A DNA stretch of 64,000 nucleotides from Coleofasciculus sp. FACHB-1120 (GCF_014698845.1 NZ_JACJTV010000028.1:1-64000), one strand, 5' to 3'; positions 44,505 to 54,661 are shown, counted from the first letter of the stretch. Notes: generated by a model from the letters alone, not told the origin. A program made the numbers and translations.

Positions 44505-46076
44505 TTAACTTGCCAAAAGCTGATTCCTTCTGTTAGGAGTTGATTCCTCCTGGGTGTGCCACATTGGAATCTCAATACAAAATTCCGTTCCTTGTCCAGG
44601 TACCGATACGCAATTCAGCGAACCCTTGTGCTTCTCCACCACAATTTGATAGCTGATGGATAACCCTAATCCCGTGCCTTTACCGACAGGCTTGGTGGTA
44701 AAAAATGGCTCAAATAATCGGGCTTTAACATCTTCATTCATTCCCTGTCCGTTATCGGCAATCCGCACAACAATCGTATTGGAAGGCGTCAGTTCTGTGC
44801 GAATCGAAATTTGACAGGGTTTATGGAGTAATTCATCCGAACTGCGAACCCCTGAAATAGAGGCTTCATTTGGGGGTTCACTACTATAACGCTCCAGCTC
44901 ATCAATCGCATTGCCAAGCAGGTTCATAAATACCTGGTTCATTTGCCCTGGGTAACATTCCACCAAAGGTAAATCAGCATACTCTTTAATCACTTCAATT
45001 TCTGTATGGTTGCCATGTGCTTTCAGCCGGTTTTGCAAAATTAGTAGCGTGTTGTCAATCCCTTCGTGAAGGTTCACCTGCTGCATAACCTGTTCATCAT
45101 TGCGAGAAAAATTCCGCAACGACAGCACAATCTGATGAATGCGCTTTGCCCCTATTTCCATTGAAGACATTACTTTAGGCAGGTCTTCTCTGAGGAAATC
45201 TATGTCAATTTCTGCGATTTTTTCTTGCATCAAGCAGCTAGGATTGGGGCACTCTTGCTCATAAAGTGTTACTAAATCAAGCAAATTCTGCACGTAGTCA
45301 ACTGCATAGTTTAGGTTCCCGTAGATAAAGCTGACAGGGTTATTGATTTCGTGGGCCACCCCTGCTACTAAACATCCCAAATTGGACATTTTTTCTTTTT
45401 CAACAAGTTGGGATTGGACTTGTTGCAGGTTGTGCAAGGCTTGCTCTAAATGCTGTGATTGAGCAACAGCTTGGACAGTGGTAGCACAACTTTGCTCGTA
45501 GAGTTCCGCTTGATAAACGTCAAGGGCAAGTTGTTCAATATCACTTTCTTGTTGGTACTGGCTCACCACTGCGTCTAGAGCTTCAAGCAGGTTGGTGGAA
45601 GACTCTGCAAGAATGTAGCGCAGATGGGGATTGTCTGAGGTCAGTTCTCCAGGGGCTGCTTGAGCGATCGCTCTCGCTTGGGCGATATATTGGCGTATGT
45701 GCTGGTCTAAATTTAGCGGTGGCTCAAAATACATTGACCAAACAACGGGTGATGGTTGACCCGGTAGTTTCATCTCCGCATTACCCTCAATCAAACCACT
45801 GTGAGACCTTTCCATCAAATCCAGGTCAGTCAGCAAAGTAGAGCGCAATTGCTCTTGCTCAGTAATATCTTTTGTACAGACCAGTCTTAAGGCGAACAGT
45901 GCCGTGCGTTGAGATAACATCCGCTGACGACCACTGACATTGACCACCGCCGCGTTAATTTCCCGCACTGTGTTAATTTCATTTAAATGTAAATAATTAG
46001 CCAAGACAAGTACCGGCAATACTTCAAAAAACCATAAAGATTGCGGAACTATACCATTAGTTGTCTTTTTTGTCAT
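44505..46076 (-). CDS. Sensor histidine kinase with a PilJ-type N-terminal sensor
   Basis: A 523-residue kinase from ATG 46076 (a TTG at 46154 is possible). One membrane helix near residues 14-30 precedes a type IV pilus methyl-accepting (PilJ_N) four-helix domain: VVNVSGRQRMLSQRTALFAL. A coiled coil leads to the H-box VAGVAHEINNPVSFIYGN, whose His is the phosphoryl site, then the ATPase with N-box NQVFMNLLGNAIDEL, RIADNGQGMN and GKGTGLGLSI. No second membrane helix is evident after the sensor, which is unusual. Close in its core to the kinase at 61200. No response regulator is adjacent. Confidence 0.9.
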   Translation of the reverse strand: MTKKTTNGIVPQSLWFFEVLPVLVLANYLHLNEINTVREINAAVVNVSGRQRMLSQRTALFALRLVCTKDITEQEQLRSTLLTDLDLMERSHSGLIEGNAEMKLPGQPSPVVWSMYFEPPLNLDQHIRQYIAQARAIAQAAPGELTSDNPHLRYILAESSTNLLEALDAVVSQYQQESDIEQLALDVYQAELYEQSCATTVQAVAQSQHLEQALHNLQQVQSQLVEKEKMSNLGCLVAGVAHEINNPVSFIYGNLNYAVDYVQNLLDLVTLYEQECPNPSCLMQEKIAEIDIDFLREDLPKVMSSMEIGAKRIHQIVLSLRNFSRNDEQVMQQVNLHEGIDNTLLILQNRLKAHGNHTEIEVIKEYADLPLVECYPGQMNQVFMNLLGNAIDELERYSSEPPNEASISGVRSSDELLHKPCQISIRTELTPSNTIVVRIADNGQGMNEDVKARLFEPFFTTKPVGKGTGLGLSISYQIVVEKHKGSLNCVSVPGQGTEFCIEIPMWHTQEESTPNRRNQLLAS

Positions 46077-46380
46077 GGTACTTGTTGGAATCTTTTTGAA
46101 CAGAGAAGCAAAAAACCGCAAATTTACTGTATCTTCATGTAAATCTATGAGCAAGTTCCAGTTTACTTGTAATTAAAGATGCAGCTTTGACTTCCTCCGA
46201 ATGGTTACTTGGCTAGTACTAAAAAAACTATGAACGAAAGTGGTACCAAATTTAGTGCATTTTTATACGGATTGCCAAAATCAGTGTCACTAAAAGGCGG
46301 TAGCTTCTGTGAATGAGTGGGGGTAATTAAATATTTTGCACTCAGCAGGCAAGGCATTGTAATCATTGGCGCGAACCAGG

Positions 46381-46500
46381 TTGCTGTCGATGAAATATCA
46401 CCGGGTTGTTAATTTCGTGGGTGATATCGATAACTAGATAGCTGAGACTGGAAATTTTTTCTGTTTAAATCGGTTGCATTTGGGTTGGTTGTAAAAGTTT
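46381..46500 (-). pseudogene. Remnant of a histidine kinase H-box region
   Basis: On the minus strand the bases read QPTQMQPI-stop-TEKISSLSYLV, then IDITHEINNPVIF. This matches the segment of the neighbour kinases that reads [26 protein letters not shown]. One stop codon and loss of the rest show decay. Most likely a fragment left by duplication or deletion of a paralogue. Confidence 0.65.
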
Positions 46501-46783
46501 TACTGGCTACAAACAATTTCCCCGATATAAGCCAGGTGCATATTTGCCTTTTTTATAGCAAGGCAGCGCTCTCTTCGCGGGAGTTAGCCACCGTATATAC
46601 ACATTTTTGATTAAGTGGCAAAACGTTGATCGATCTCCCTTGAATTTTCTGATAAATTGGGGGACTTTGACTTGATTTCCCTCCTTTTTTCTAGCGCAGT
46701 GGCGCTCTCTTCGCACGGCTAGGAGCGCTCAAACCGGGACTGACAGGTTTAAGAATAAGAAGATGTGTGTATCCACACTAGCC

Positions 46784-46825
46784 CAAAAAATAGAGAACCC
46801 CAAGAGAGCTATCTCTTGAGGTTCC
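46784..46825 (-). terminator. Rho-independent terminator of the DUF3352-like gene
   Basis: GAACCCCAAGAGA and TCTCTTGAGGTTC pair with one mismatch around a four-base loop. On the minus strand a run of six T follows (46785-46790). It lies 110 bases after the gene stop. Confidence 0.8.
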
Positions 46826-46935
46826 GGGAAATTATGGGAATTTAGCGGACATGATATGACTCAGCAGCGGGTGATGCGGGAAGTTTTTAGCGATTACTGA
46901 TTACTAATTCGCTTTCCCCAACTCGGATTTGTGAA

Positions 46936-48723
46936 TCATTCCTCAGCCTTAGCACCTAGGCGCAGGAAGACCTTACTGCGGCGAACCCCGTCATCGCTGC
47001 CATAGCTGCTAAAGGCAAGCGAATTTAGCTCGTTAAATAACGGTTTCGCTACCAGTTCCACCACTTTGACAATGGGCAGCTGACGCTCTAAGAACGCCTG
47101 ACTAGATGCCCAGTCTAGATACAAATAGCCGTTATTTGGCTGGGGTAAAGAGGTGATGTTTGCCTGGAAGCGATCGCTTTTGACGAGAGAATTATCAGGA
47201 GCCTTAATCGCTTGATTCATTGCTTCGATCGAAGTGGTGAAAATCTCGTACTTGCCGACACTGGCATGAACTCCTTTCACCTGTGCTTCTAACTTGACGG
47301 GATCTTGGTCGTCACCCTGATTCTTCTCGGCGGTGGTTGTGAGTTTTGTCCAGGCAGAGATCGGTTGATTCTCCAAGGTAAATGAGCTAACGCTCAACCC
47401 TTGCTGTTTGGCAGAAGCGTCTAGACGATCGATTGCCGCTTCTGCTTTTGTCGTTTCTGATTTCTCGGCGACAAAAATCCAATCTGAATCTTTGCGGTCG
47501 GGACGAGGTAGCATTCCCAAAGCGTACTCGCCTTGCACCCAACTAAAGATATCTTGCTTTAGATCAATGCCCCAACGAGCTTGGAGATTCGCGATGGGTT
47601 GATTGATGAGTTGAGCAAGGCTATCATCGCTATCTAATCCAGAAGTGAGTTGAGTCCACAGTTGCTCTAAGTTACTACCAGAAGCTGCGATCGCTATTTT
47701 CTCTGGTAGATACTGCAACGCTCCGACTGGTTGAGATAGGGTAGGAGTTGCCGGGGGGATTTCCTGTCCGGTAGCCGCCAATAAAGCGGTTTCTGCCAGC
47801 AATCCTTGAGTTTTTGGCGAGATGGCGATCGCTAAACTCTCATAGGTTGGGTCAATTTCCATCTGTGAATTGTTCCCCAGAAACATCGCCAACGCGGGTA
47901 GATTCACATAAGTCAGACCAATTTTCGGCTGAGAGATGGTGTCGATTGCCCGCTGATAAGAAGTTGAATCGCTGAGGCTAAGATTGGGCGCTTGCACATT
48001 ATTGATGGCTTCTTTCAGCACCCTAGGGTTATTGGCAAACAACACAAAGCGATCGCCAACAACTGCGGTAGCAACCGAGTTTTGAGCTGAGGCGCGGTTT
48101 ATTGCGTCTTTTTGCAATGCCGATCTATCACGGTTGTAAAAGCCTTTATTGACCGCGTCTTGAGGTTTGACGAGTGAATCCTGATTCTTATAAATCAGCT
48201 TGACACCTTTATAAGTTTCAAAGACTAAATCTGTCTCGACATTTGCTTGCTTCTGCCAGAACAAATCCACAAACTCGCGGCTGCGTTGCGGGTTTTTGGT
48301 GGTGACAGCCAGTAGCAGCCCGCGCTGCTCTCCATTGTCACGGGTGCGATCGAAATCTAAGCTGGTGAGAGCCAGCGTGATTTCATCCCCCAGCCAGGGT
48401 TGGATATCTCGGCGATAGTCCAGATCGGTGTTCGCGAGTAAGCTTTGTTTAAATTGGTTGAGTTCTGCACGCGATCGCTTGCGGTTCGCGGGAAGCGCTA
48501 CAGCCTGCCGCAACCCTTCCAGCCGATCTGGATTCACAAGCAATGACACCATTACGGGTGCCTGTTTTGGCACAAATATGGTGGCAGTTGGGTTCGTCAC
48601 CTCCCCACCCCCTAAAAGGGCGAGGGGGCTGTTTGCCCTTAGCCAGTAAAAGCCACCGGCACCAATTAACAGCAGCACTAAAACGCCAGCTGCTAGAACG
48701 TAGAAAAACGAGCGTCGCTTCAT
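46936..48723 (-). CDS. DUF3352-like membrane-anchored protein
   Basis: A 595-residue protein with an N-terminal membrane anchor (residues 8-28, VLAAGVLVLLLIGAGGFYWL) and a large soluble part outside the cytoplasm. Blocks such as ATIFVPKQAPVMVSLLVNPDRL, DIQPWLGDEITLALTSLDFD, FYNRDRSALQ and QPIANLQARWGIDLKQDIFS match the plan of cyanobacterial DUF3352 proteins. Role unknown. A terminator follows. It is divergent from the rhodanese gene. Confidence 0.85.
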   Translation of the reverse strand: MKRRSFFYVLAAGVLVLLLIGAGGFYWLRANSPLALLGGGEVTNPTATIFVPKQAPVMVSLLVNPDRLEGLRQAVALPANRKRSRAELNQFKQSLLANTDLDYRRDIQPWLGDEITLALTSLDFDRTRDNGEQRGLLLAVTTKNPQRSREFVDLFWQKQANVETDLVFETYKGVKLIYKNQDSLVKPQDAVNKGFYNRDRSALQKDAINRASAQNSVATAVVGDRFVLFANNPRVLKEAINNVQAPNLSLSDSTSYQRAIDTISQPKIGLTYVNLPALAMFLGNNSQMEIDPTYESLAIAISPKTQGLLAETALLAATGQEIPPATPTLSQPVGALQYLPEKIAIAASGSNLEQLWTQLTSGLDSDDSLAQLINQPIANLQARWGIDLKQDIFSWVQGEYALGMLPRPDRKDSDWIFVAEKSETTKAEAAIDRLDASAKQQGLSVSSFTLENQPISAWTKLTTTAEKNQGDDQDPVKLEAQVKGVHASVGKYEIFTTSIEAMNQAIKAPDNSLVKSDRFQANITSLPQPNNGYLYLDWASSQAFLERQLPIVKVVELVAKPLFNELNSLAFSSYGSDDGVRRSKVFLRLGAKAEE

Positions 48724-48853
48724 GGTGAAATGTAGACCTTGGGTGAGCGCGATTCAGCTAAGAACACTAATCCCGATGCCAGAACCTATTATTTCAGCTC
48801 ATCGGACTGCCAACTATTAAAATCTTAGTTAATCTCAAGCGTTGCACAACCTC

Positions 48854-49213
48854 ATGTCTGCTCAATCTTTTAGCCAAGATATTCCCCAGATTAGCGTAGA
48901 AGAACTTGCCAGCCGTCTTGCCGATTCCCCTGAGAGTCTGCAATTGGTGGATGTGCGAGAACCACGGGAAATCGCGATCGCAAGCATTGAAGGTTTTGAA
49001 AACCTCCCCTTGTCGGAATTTGCCGACTGGGCTGACCAAATCCATACCCGGTTCGATCCGCACACCGAGACGCTGGTTCTCTGTCATCATGGCATTCGTT
49101 CGGCGCAGATGTGTCAGTGGCTACAAATGCAAGGCTTCACCAATGTCAAAAATATTGCTGGTGGCATCGATGCCTACTCAATCCGCGTCGATCCGACAAT
49201 TTCCCAATACTAA
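48854..49213 (+). CDS. Rhodanese-like domain protein
   Basis: A 119-residue single rhodanese domain from ATG 48854. LQLVDVREPREIAIASIEGF (about 31-50) and the active-site loop LVLCHHGIRSAQM, with the sulfur-carrying Cys near residue 77, are clear. The end NIAGGIDAYSIRVDPTI is standard. Such proteins move sulfane sulfur or take part in thiolation; the partner cannot be told. Confidence 0.92.
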   Translation: MSAQSFSQDIPQISVEELASRLADSPESLQLVDVREPREIAIASIEGFENLPLSEFADWADQIHTRFDPHTETLVLCHHGIRSAQMCQWLQMQGFTNVKNIAGGIDAYSIRVDPTISQY

Positions 49214-49242
49214 TGGGTTTCCCCGCACAGAACTATCTTGAA

Positions 49243-49330
49243 GCTGGAAACTCTCCCCCAACCCCTCTCCTGCAAGAAGAGGGAAGAAATTCTCCTTCTT
49301 CCCTACCAAGGAAAAAGGCTGGGGTTATAT
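49243..49330. repeat. G/C-rich palindromic repeat
   Basis: ctcccccaacccctctcctgcaagaagaggg followed by ccttcttccctaccaaggaaaaaggctggggtt: two hairpins with the ccccaacccc/ggggtt ends of the family. It lies directly after the rhodanese gene. Confidence 0.6.
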
Positions 49331-49726
49331 TTTTTAACTAAATACGGTTTGTCGATATTGTTTTAATTTTTACTAGCGAAATAAGCATTTAGAGGGTTTT
49401 GGCTGACAAACTTCGATGCAGTCGAGTAGACTACAGACAATCCTGATAGAGACTGTGGACTTTAGAGTTACGGGTAGCGATCATGTCTTAACTCTGCGAT
49501 CGCTCGTCATGGTATGTCTAAGGTTGAAGTTCGGCGGCTGTTATGTTTCTACTGGCTGGGTGTGGCGAACCGGCAGGCAGAAGGCAGCATCTGCTATTCT
49601 GTTTTAACCTATATTGAATCGGCTGCTTGCTTGACAAGAGCGCCGGACTTCCTGAGAAATACATCATCAGAAGTCCAGGAATTTCCAATTGTGTTTAAAA
49701 CCCTATCCAATTCGGCTTTGGTTTAA
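49331..49726. other. hrcA upstream region
   Basis: About 395 bases. A 70-codon frame starts at ATG 49514 and ends TAA at 49724-49726, touching the hrcA ATG. It has no motif or good ribosome site and is left uncalled, though the tight junction is noted. I see no CIRCE element (TTAGCACTC-N9-GAGTGCTAA). Confidence 0.4.
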
Positions 49727-50839
49727 ATGGCTAGGCAAGTAAGTTTGACTGACCGTCAACAACGTATTCTCTGGGCAACTGTCCGTCACTATATTGCGAC
49801 GGCTGAGCCAGTCGGCTCGAAAGCTTTGGTAGACGAGTATAATCTCAGCGTCAGTCCAGCGACGATTCGCAATGCAATGGGCGTCTTAGAGAAAGCGGGG
49901 TTGCTCTATCAACCCCATACCTCGGCTGGGCGGGTTCCCTCGGACTCTGGCTATCGAATTTATGTCGATCAATTAATTAAGCCTTCTGAAGCCCTGGGGC
50001 GTCAGGTGGAGCAGTTATTCACAAACCGTTTGAGCTTAGAACATCAGAGCTTCGAGACCGTGTTGCGGGGTGCAGCACAAATTCTGGCAACGCTCAGCGG
50101 TTATATTACCCTGATCACGATGCCGCAGACTCGGACTAATCGTTTGCGGCATTTGCAACTGGTACAGCTCGATCCGGGGAGGATGATGCTGATTGTGGTG
50201 ACAGATTCTTATGAGACCACTAGCGTCTTAATGGAGCTACCGCTCTCAGAATCGGAGGATGAGCAACCGGATGCAGAAATTGTAGATCGAGAGTTGCAGA
50301 TTTTATCGAATTTTTTGAATAGCCATTTGCGGGGGCGATCGCTCAGTGAATTGGCAACTTTAGACTGGAGCGAACTAGACCGAGAATTTCAACGATATGT
50401 CGATTCTTTGCGAAATCTGCTTTCCGACTTGATCCGTCGCACTTCTCAACCTGTTACAACTCCAATTATGGTTCGCGGCGTCGCTGAAGTACTGCGTCAG
50501 CCAGAATTTTCTGAGTTACAGCAAGTGCAGACGCTTATACACCTATTGGAAGAGGAACAAGACCAGCTGTGGCCTTTAATCTTTGAGTGGCCCAGACCAG
50601 ATGTCACGGCCATTTCAGATACCACCTCTGGTTCGCGGGTGACGGTGCGGATTGGTTCAGAAAATCCTTTAGAACCGATGCGGATCTGTACGCTGATTTC
50701 TGCAACTTACCAGCAGGGTTCAGTACCCGTGGGAAGTGTGGGTGTTTTGGGACCAACGCGGATGGTATACGAAAATGCGATCGCACTCGTTGAAGCCGCC
50801 GCCGATTATCTCTCTGATGCTCTTACGCAACCCGCTTAA
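49727..50839 (+). CDS. hrcA: Heat-inducible transcription repressor HrcA
   Basis: A 370-residue repressor of heat-shock chaperonin genes, which binds the CIRCE operator with help from GroE. N-terminal winged helix: [51 protein letters not shown] and [18 protein letters not shown] (residues 6-90). The GAF-like and dimerisation parts follow ([40 protein letters not shown] near the end). Full length. No dnaK or grpE beside it. Confidence 0.96.
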   Translation: MARQVSLTDRQQRILWATVRHYIATAEPVGSKALVDEYNLSVSPATIRNAMGVLEKAGLLYQPHTSAGRVPSDSGYRIYVDQLIKPSEALGRQVEQLFTNRLSLEHQSFETVLRGAAQILATLSGYITLITMPQTRTNRLRHLQLVQLDPGRMMLIVVTDSYETTSVLMELPLSESEDEQPDAEIVDRELQILSNFLNSHLRGRSLSELATLDWSELDREFQRYVDSLRNLLSDLIRRTSQPVTTPIMVRGVAEVLRQPEFSELQQVQTLIHLLEEEQDQLWPLIFEWPRPDVTAISDTTSGSRVTVRIGSENPLEPMRICTLISATYQQGSVPVGSVGVLGPTRMVYENAIALVEAAADYLSDALTQPA

Positions 50840-50853
50840 TTTAGAAAGTGGCT

Positions 50854-50877
50854 AATAGCTAATCGCGATTAGCTATT
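50854..50877. repeat. 24-bp perfect palindrome after hrcA
   Basis: AATAGCTAATCG joined with no loop to CGATTAGCTATT, centred on a TCGCGA core. The theme (gattagcgattagcc) recurs near 12695-12715 and at 63938-63956, so it is a dispersed repeat. Confidence 0.7.
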
Positions 50878-50961
50878 GGGTAGCCGTTCACTACGAACCA
50901 CGAACGATGAACATTGCTAATTGCCATTAGCTCTACTTTTTGCATTTCATTCTTCATTGAT

Positions 50962-51648
50962 ATGATTAGAAAAATTGGCTTGTGGGCGGTTTGGGGGGCA
51001 TTTCTTACCTATGCCTTTCTGTTAGCGCCTCCGGAACAACCAGGCACTTTTGAACTGATAAAAAATCTCTCCACAGGACAGTGGACAGGGATTAACCCCC
51101 TAGTCGTCGCGCTATTCAATCTCCTGGGCATCGTACCCATGATTTACGCTTGCCTGATGTTCATTGACGGCAAACAGCAAAAGGTAGCAGCTTGGCCTTT
51201 TTCGGCGTTCTCTTTTGGAGTCGGAGCGTTTGCTTTGTTGCCTTATTTAGCGTTGCGAGAACCTAATCAGGAATTTCACGGACAAAAGAATTTGTTTCTG
51301 AAAATACTCGATTCCCGGTGGCTTGGTTTTTTGCTGACATTGGGCGCTGGGAGTTTGGTTGTTTATGGCTTGTTGGGCGGTAATTGGGCAGATTATGTTC
51401 AGCAGTTTCAGACAAATCGCTTCGTTCATGTCATGAGCTTAGATTTCTGCCTGCTGTGGTTAATATTTCCTGCACTTCTGGGAGATGACATGGCGCGTCG
51501 GGGAATCAACAATTCTGCACTTTTTTGGATAGTGGTGCTGATTCCTTTGTTTGGTTCTTTGGCTTATCTTTGCCTGCGCCCTCCCTTACCCGAAACCAGT
51601 GCCGAAGCCTTCCCTACGGAACGCCAACCCGCACAATCTAGAAATTAA
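50962..51648 (+). CDS. Polytopic membrane protein, tandem paralogue 1 of 3
   Basis: A 228-residue protein from ATG 50962 with about six membrane helices. Features shared with the next two genes: LLAPPEQPGTFELIKNL, INPLVVALFNLLGI, the loop YLALREPNQEFHGQKNLFLK, DSRW, the short loop GDDMARRGI and the end YLCLRPPLPE. The matched DSRW and DDMARR sites at membrane edges may be functional. Related proteins occur in cyanobacteria and plastids, but I do not know the role. The second paralogue starts 14 bases later. Confidence 0.8.
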   Translation: MIRKIGLWAVWGAFLTYAFLLAPPEQPGTFELIKNLSTGQWTGINPLVVALFNLLGIVPMIYACLMFIDGKQQKVAAWPFSAFSFGVGAFALLPYLALREPNQEFHGQKNLFLKILDSRWLGFLLTLGAGSLVVYGLLGGNWADYVQQFQTNRFVHVMSLDFCLLWLIFPALLGDDMARRGINNSALFWIVVLIPLFGSLAYLCLRPPLPETSAEAFPTERQPAQSRN

Positions 51649-51662
51649 AATTTGACAGAAAT

Positions 51663-52346
51663 ATGTTTAGAAAAACAGCACTTTGGTTATTATGGGCTGG
51701 ATTTATTTCCTATGTTTTGCTGCTGGCACCACCAATTACGCCAGATACGCTGCGGCTAATTAAAAATATATTGACGGGTCAGTGGACAGAGGTTAACCCA
51801 ATTATCCTTTCGATATTCGCTCTAGTCGGCATCTGGATACTCATCTATAGCTGTCTTTTGTTCGTTGATGGGAGGATGCAAAGGATTCGTTTCTGGCCTT
51901 TTGCTTTGGGTTCAGTGGGAACGGGAGTGATTAGCCTGATACCTTATTTAGCATTAAGGGAACCGAATCAAGAGTTTTCTGGGCAAAAGGATACTTTCCT
52001 GAAGGTTTTTGATTCTCGCTGGACGGGTATTCTCCTCAATTTCAGCGGGCTTTTCTTGCTAGCAATTGGCTTGTTAGCGGGTGATTGGGGAGAGTTTATT
52101 CAGCAATTTCAAAGCGATCGCTTTGTCAATGGCATGAGTTTGGCTGTTTGCCTGTTCTGTCTGTTGTTCCCGACCGTTCTCGGCGATGATATGGCACGTC
52201 GAGGGTTCAATATTCCCCAAGTTTTTTGGGCAGTGTCGCTGGTTCCGCTACTGGGTTCACTTGCCTATCTATGTATTCGTCCACCTTTGCCAGAAGCTAG
52301 TCCTGGTTCAGCACCAGAACCTGTTGCTAGCACTACACGAGCCTGA
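51663..52346 (+). CDS. Polytopic membrane protein, tandem paralogue 2 of 3
   Basis: A 227-residue paralogue of the previous gene with the same helices and marks: NPIILSIFALVGIWILIYSC, YLALREPNQEFSGQKDTFLK, DSRWTG, GDDMARRGF and YLCIRPPLPEA. The 14-base gap suggests an operon with paralogue 1. An Ala/Ser/Pro tail ends the protein. Confidence 0.8.
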   Translation: MFRKTALWLLWAGFISYVLLLAPPITPDTLRLIKNILTGQWTEVNPIILSIFALVGIWILIYSCLLFVDGRMQRIRFWPFALGSVGTGVISLIPYLALREPNQEFSGQKDTFLKVFDSRWTGILLNFSGLFLLAIGLLAGDWGEFIQQFQSDRFVNGMSLAVCLFCLLFPTVLGDDMARRGFNIPQVFWAVSLVPLLGSLAYLCIRPPLPEASPGSAPEPVASTTRA

Positions 52347-52526
52347 ACCATATCCCTATTTTAGGAGAGAGAACGAACCGCAGAAGTCGCGGAGGGAAAA
52401 AAGGAAAAGGAGAAGATGCTGTTGCTTTCTTTTGAATGCAACCTGGTGTGACTTAAGACGGAGGTAAGGATTGTCATCTTTCTCTTAAAGTTAAACAATT
52501 GATGCATAATATTATCGGTCAAGATT

Positions 52527-53210
52527 ATGGGCAGAAAAATTGCCTTGTTCTTGATATGGATTAAATTTCTTTTCTATACCGTATGGTTAGATCCACTCGC
52601 TCAACCAGAGACGTTTTCGCTGGTTTGGAAGTTGTTAACATTCCAGTTGGCAGATGTGAATGCAATTCTTGTGGCTATCTTCTGGCTCATGGGCGTTTGG
52701 CCTATGATTTATGCTTGTCTAATGTTTGCTGATGGCACAACGCAACCGTTTCGCTCATGGCCTTATTTCATTGGGGCAAATGGAACGGGTGTGATTTGCT
52801 TTATCCCCTATTTAATTTTCCGAAAATCAAATCAAGAATTTTCTGGACCGAAGGATAAATTACTAAAAATTCTAGATTCCCGTTGGACAGGAATTTTCCT
52901 ACTGTTAACAACGATTGGCTTACTTGCCTACGCCATATTTGCAGGAAATTGGGGAGATTACACTCAAGAGTTTCAAACCAAGGAATTTGTTCACCTAATT
53001 AGCTTGGATTTTTGTCTGATGTGCTTGGTGTTTCCATTAACTTCACTCTTTGACGATGATATGGCACGTCGGGATATCAAGGAGGCTAGAATTTTTTGGG
53101 CGGTGGCGCTAGTGCCTTTATTTGGACCACTTGCTTATCTTTGCCTGCGTCCACCTTTGCCAGAATCAAGTGCTGACGTCAGCGTTCAAGCGTCTCATTT
53201 GACAGCTTAG
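52527..53210 (+). CDS. Polytopic membrane protein, tandem paralogue 3 of 3
   Basis: A 227-residue paralogue, more diverged (IKFLFYTVWLDPLAQPETFS; FRKSNQEFSGPKDKLLKILD), but keeping DSRWTG, DDDMARRDI and the YLCLRPPLPES end. It is 180 bases after paralogue 2 and may have its own promoter. Confidence 0.8.
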   Translation: MGRKIALFLIWIKFLFYTVWLDPLAQPETFSLVWKLLTFQLADVNAILVAIFWLMGVWPMIYACLMFADGTTQPFRSWPYFIGANGTGVICFIPYLIFRKSNQEFSGPKDKLLKILDSRWTGIFLLLTTIGLLAYAIFAGNWGDYTQEFQTKEFVHLISLDFCLMCLVFPLTSLFDDDMARRDIKEARIFWAVALVPLFGPLAYLCLRPPLPESSADVSVQASHLTA

Positions 53211-53334
53211 CTTGCGAGTTGTGCCAGGAGAAAATGTAGAGAGGTGCTGTAGCGTCTCTGGGAGGTGGAAGGCATGATTGCCACTTTTCCGGTATTTTCT
53301 TTTATAGCAATTCTTGTTTGGATGCAGTACCGTT

Positions 53335-53431
53335 TAACCCCACCCCTGCCCCTCCCTGCTTGCGGGGAGGGGTTCAATACTGCCACCTCTCCGTTTGCGG
53401 AGAGGGGGTTGGGGGTGAGGTTCCGAGTATA
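53335..53431. repeat. G-rich double-hairpin repeat
   Basis: Hairpin cccctccctgcttgcggggagggg, then cctctccgtttgcggagagg, flanked by ccccacccctgcc and ggggttgggggtgaggtt. The clearest member of the family. It lies between paralogue 3 and bioF. Confidence 0.8.
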
Positions 53432-53478
53432 GTGAGAACTGCTATACAGGCAAGTTAAAGGTGCGATAACCGATCGAA

Positions 53479-54651
53479 ATGCCAACGAATCCTTACGCTT
53501 GGGTAGAGCAATCCCTTGCCACCATTCACCGCGCAGATTGGTATCGGTCGGTGCAAGCGATCGCTAGTCGTCCGGGTGCGACGGTGCGGCTGGAGGGGCG
53601 TGAAGTCATCAATTTTGCCAGTAATGATTATCTAGGACTCGCGGGGGATGAACGCCTCATCCAAGCCGCAGTAGCCGCTACTCAGGCATTTGGCACGGGT
53701 AGCACGGGTTCTCGGTTACTCAGCGGACATCGGGAACTGCATCGGGAATTGGAAAAAGCGATCGCATCTCTCAAACAGACCGAAGATGCCTTGGTTTTTA
53801 GTTCTGGATATCTGGCAAACTTAGGAGCGATCGCTGCTTTAGTCGGAAAACGCGACTTGATTGTGTCTGATGGGTACAATCATTCCAGTCTGAAAAATGG
53901 GGCAATTCTTAGCGGTGCAACGGTTATCGAATACTCTCACTGCAATGTTGAAGAGTTAAAAACCCAGTTGAATTTACACCGGGAAAAATATCGTCGATGC
54001 CTGATTCTCACAGATAGCGTCTTCAGTATGGATGGTGATTTGTGCCCCTTACCGGGACTGTTGGAGCTGGCGGAGGAATTTAGCTGTATGCTGCTCGTTG
54101 ATGAAGCTCATGCCACAGGGGTACTGGGAGCAACGGGTGCTGGCTGTGTAGAACATTTTCGCTGTAGCAATGTCCCATTGATTCAAATCGGCACCCTCAG
54201 CAAAGCTTTAGGCAGTTTGGGCGGATATGTCGCAGGCGGCTCGGCTTTGATTGACTTTTTGCGGAATCGGGCACCCAGTTGGATTTATACGACGGCTCTT
54301 TCCCCCGCTGATACGGCTGCGGCATTGGAAGCCGTTCGGATCGTTCAAAAAGAACCGGAACGCCGCGCCAGTCTATGGAATAATGTCAAGTTTCTCAAAC
54401 AGCAGATTGCCCAGCAATTACCCTTACAATTACTTCCTTCTGAATCTCCCATCCTCTGCTTTCCCCTGGAAAGTGCAGAAACAGCGCTAAAAATGGGGCA
54501 TCAACTGAAAGTATCGGGCATTTTTGCCCCAGCAATTCGTCCTCCCACCGTGCCTACCAGTCGAATTCGACTCTCGGTGATGGCAACTCATGAAGCTGCT
54601 CAACTTCAACGATTAGTGGAGGTGTTAAGGGGGAATATTCAGTCTGGTTGA
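53479..54651 (+). CDS. bioF: 8-amino-7-oxononanoate synthase
   Basis: A 390-residue PLP enzyme that joins alanine to pimeloyl thioester, an early step of biotin synthesis. [17 protein letters not shown] (about 43-59), [13 protein letters not shown], the PLP-stacking [24 protein letters not shown] (about 200-212) and the lysine in [16 protein letters not shown] (about 235) are all there. Close relatives include KBL and serine palmitoyltransferase, but length and motifs favour BioF. No other bio gene is near. Confidence 0.93.
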   Translation: MPTNPYAWVEQSLATIHRADWYRSVQAIASRPGATVRLEGREVINFASNDYLGLAGDERLIQAAVAATQAFGTGSTGSRLLSGHRELHRELEKAIASLKQTEDALVFSSGYLANLGAIAALVGKRDLIVSDGYNHSSLKNGAILSGATVIEYSHCNVEELKTQLNLHREKYRRCLILTDSVFSMDGDLCPLPGLLELAEEFSCMLLVDEAHATGVLGATGAGCVEHFRCSNVPLIQIGTLSKALGSLGGYVAGGSALIDFLRNRAPSWIYTTALSPADTAAALEAVRIVQKEPERRASLWNNVKFLKQQIAQQLPLQLLPSESPILCFPLESAETALKMGHQLKVSGIFAPAIRPPTVPTSRIRLSVMATHEAAQLQRLVEVLRGNIQSG

Positions 54652-54661
54652 TTCCCCGTAA

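Larger units (their letters stand above)
46077..46935. other. Intergenic region with kinase remnant and repeats
   Basis: About 860 bases. It holds the kinase fragment at 46381-46500, two near copies of a gctctcttcgc block (46568-46580 and 46702-46715), and the terminator at 46784. A 69-codon frame at 46507-46716 runs across these repeats and is not called. Confidence 0.5.

Noticed and set aside
49514-49726. 70-codon frame ending at the hrcA start
   Set aside because: No recognisable motif or Shine-Dalgarno; kept only as a note in the upstream region.
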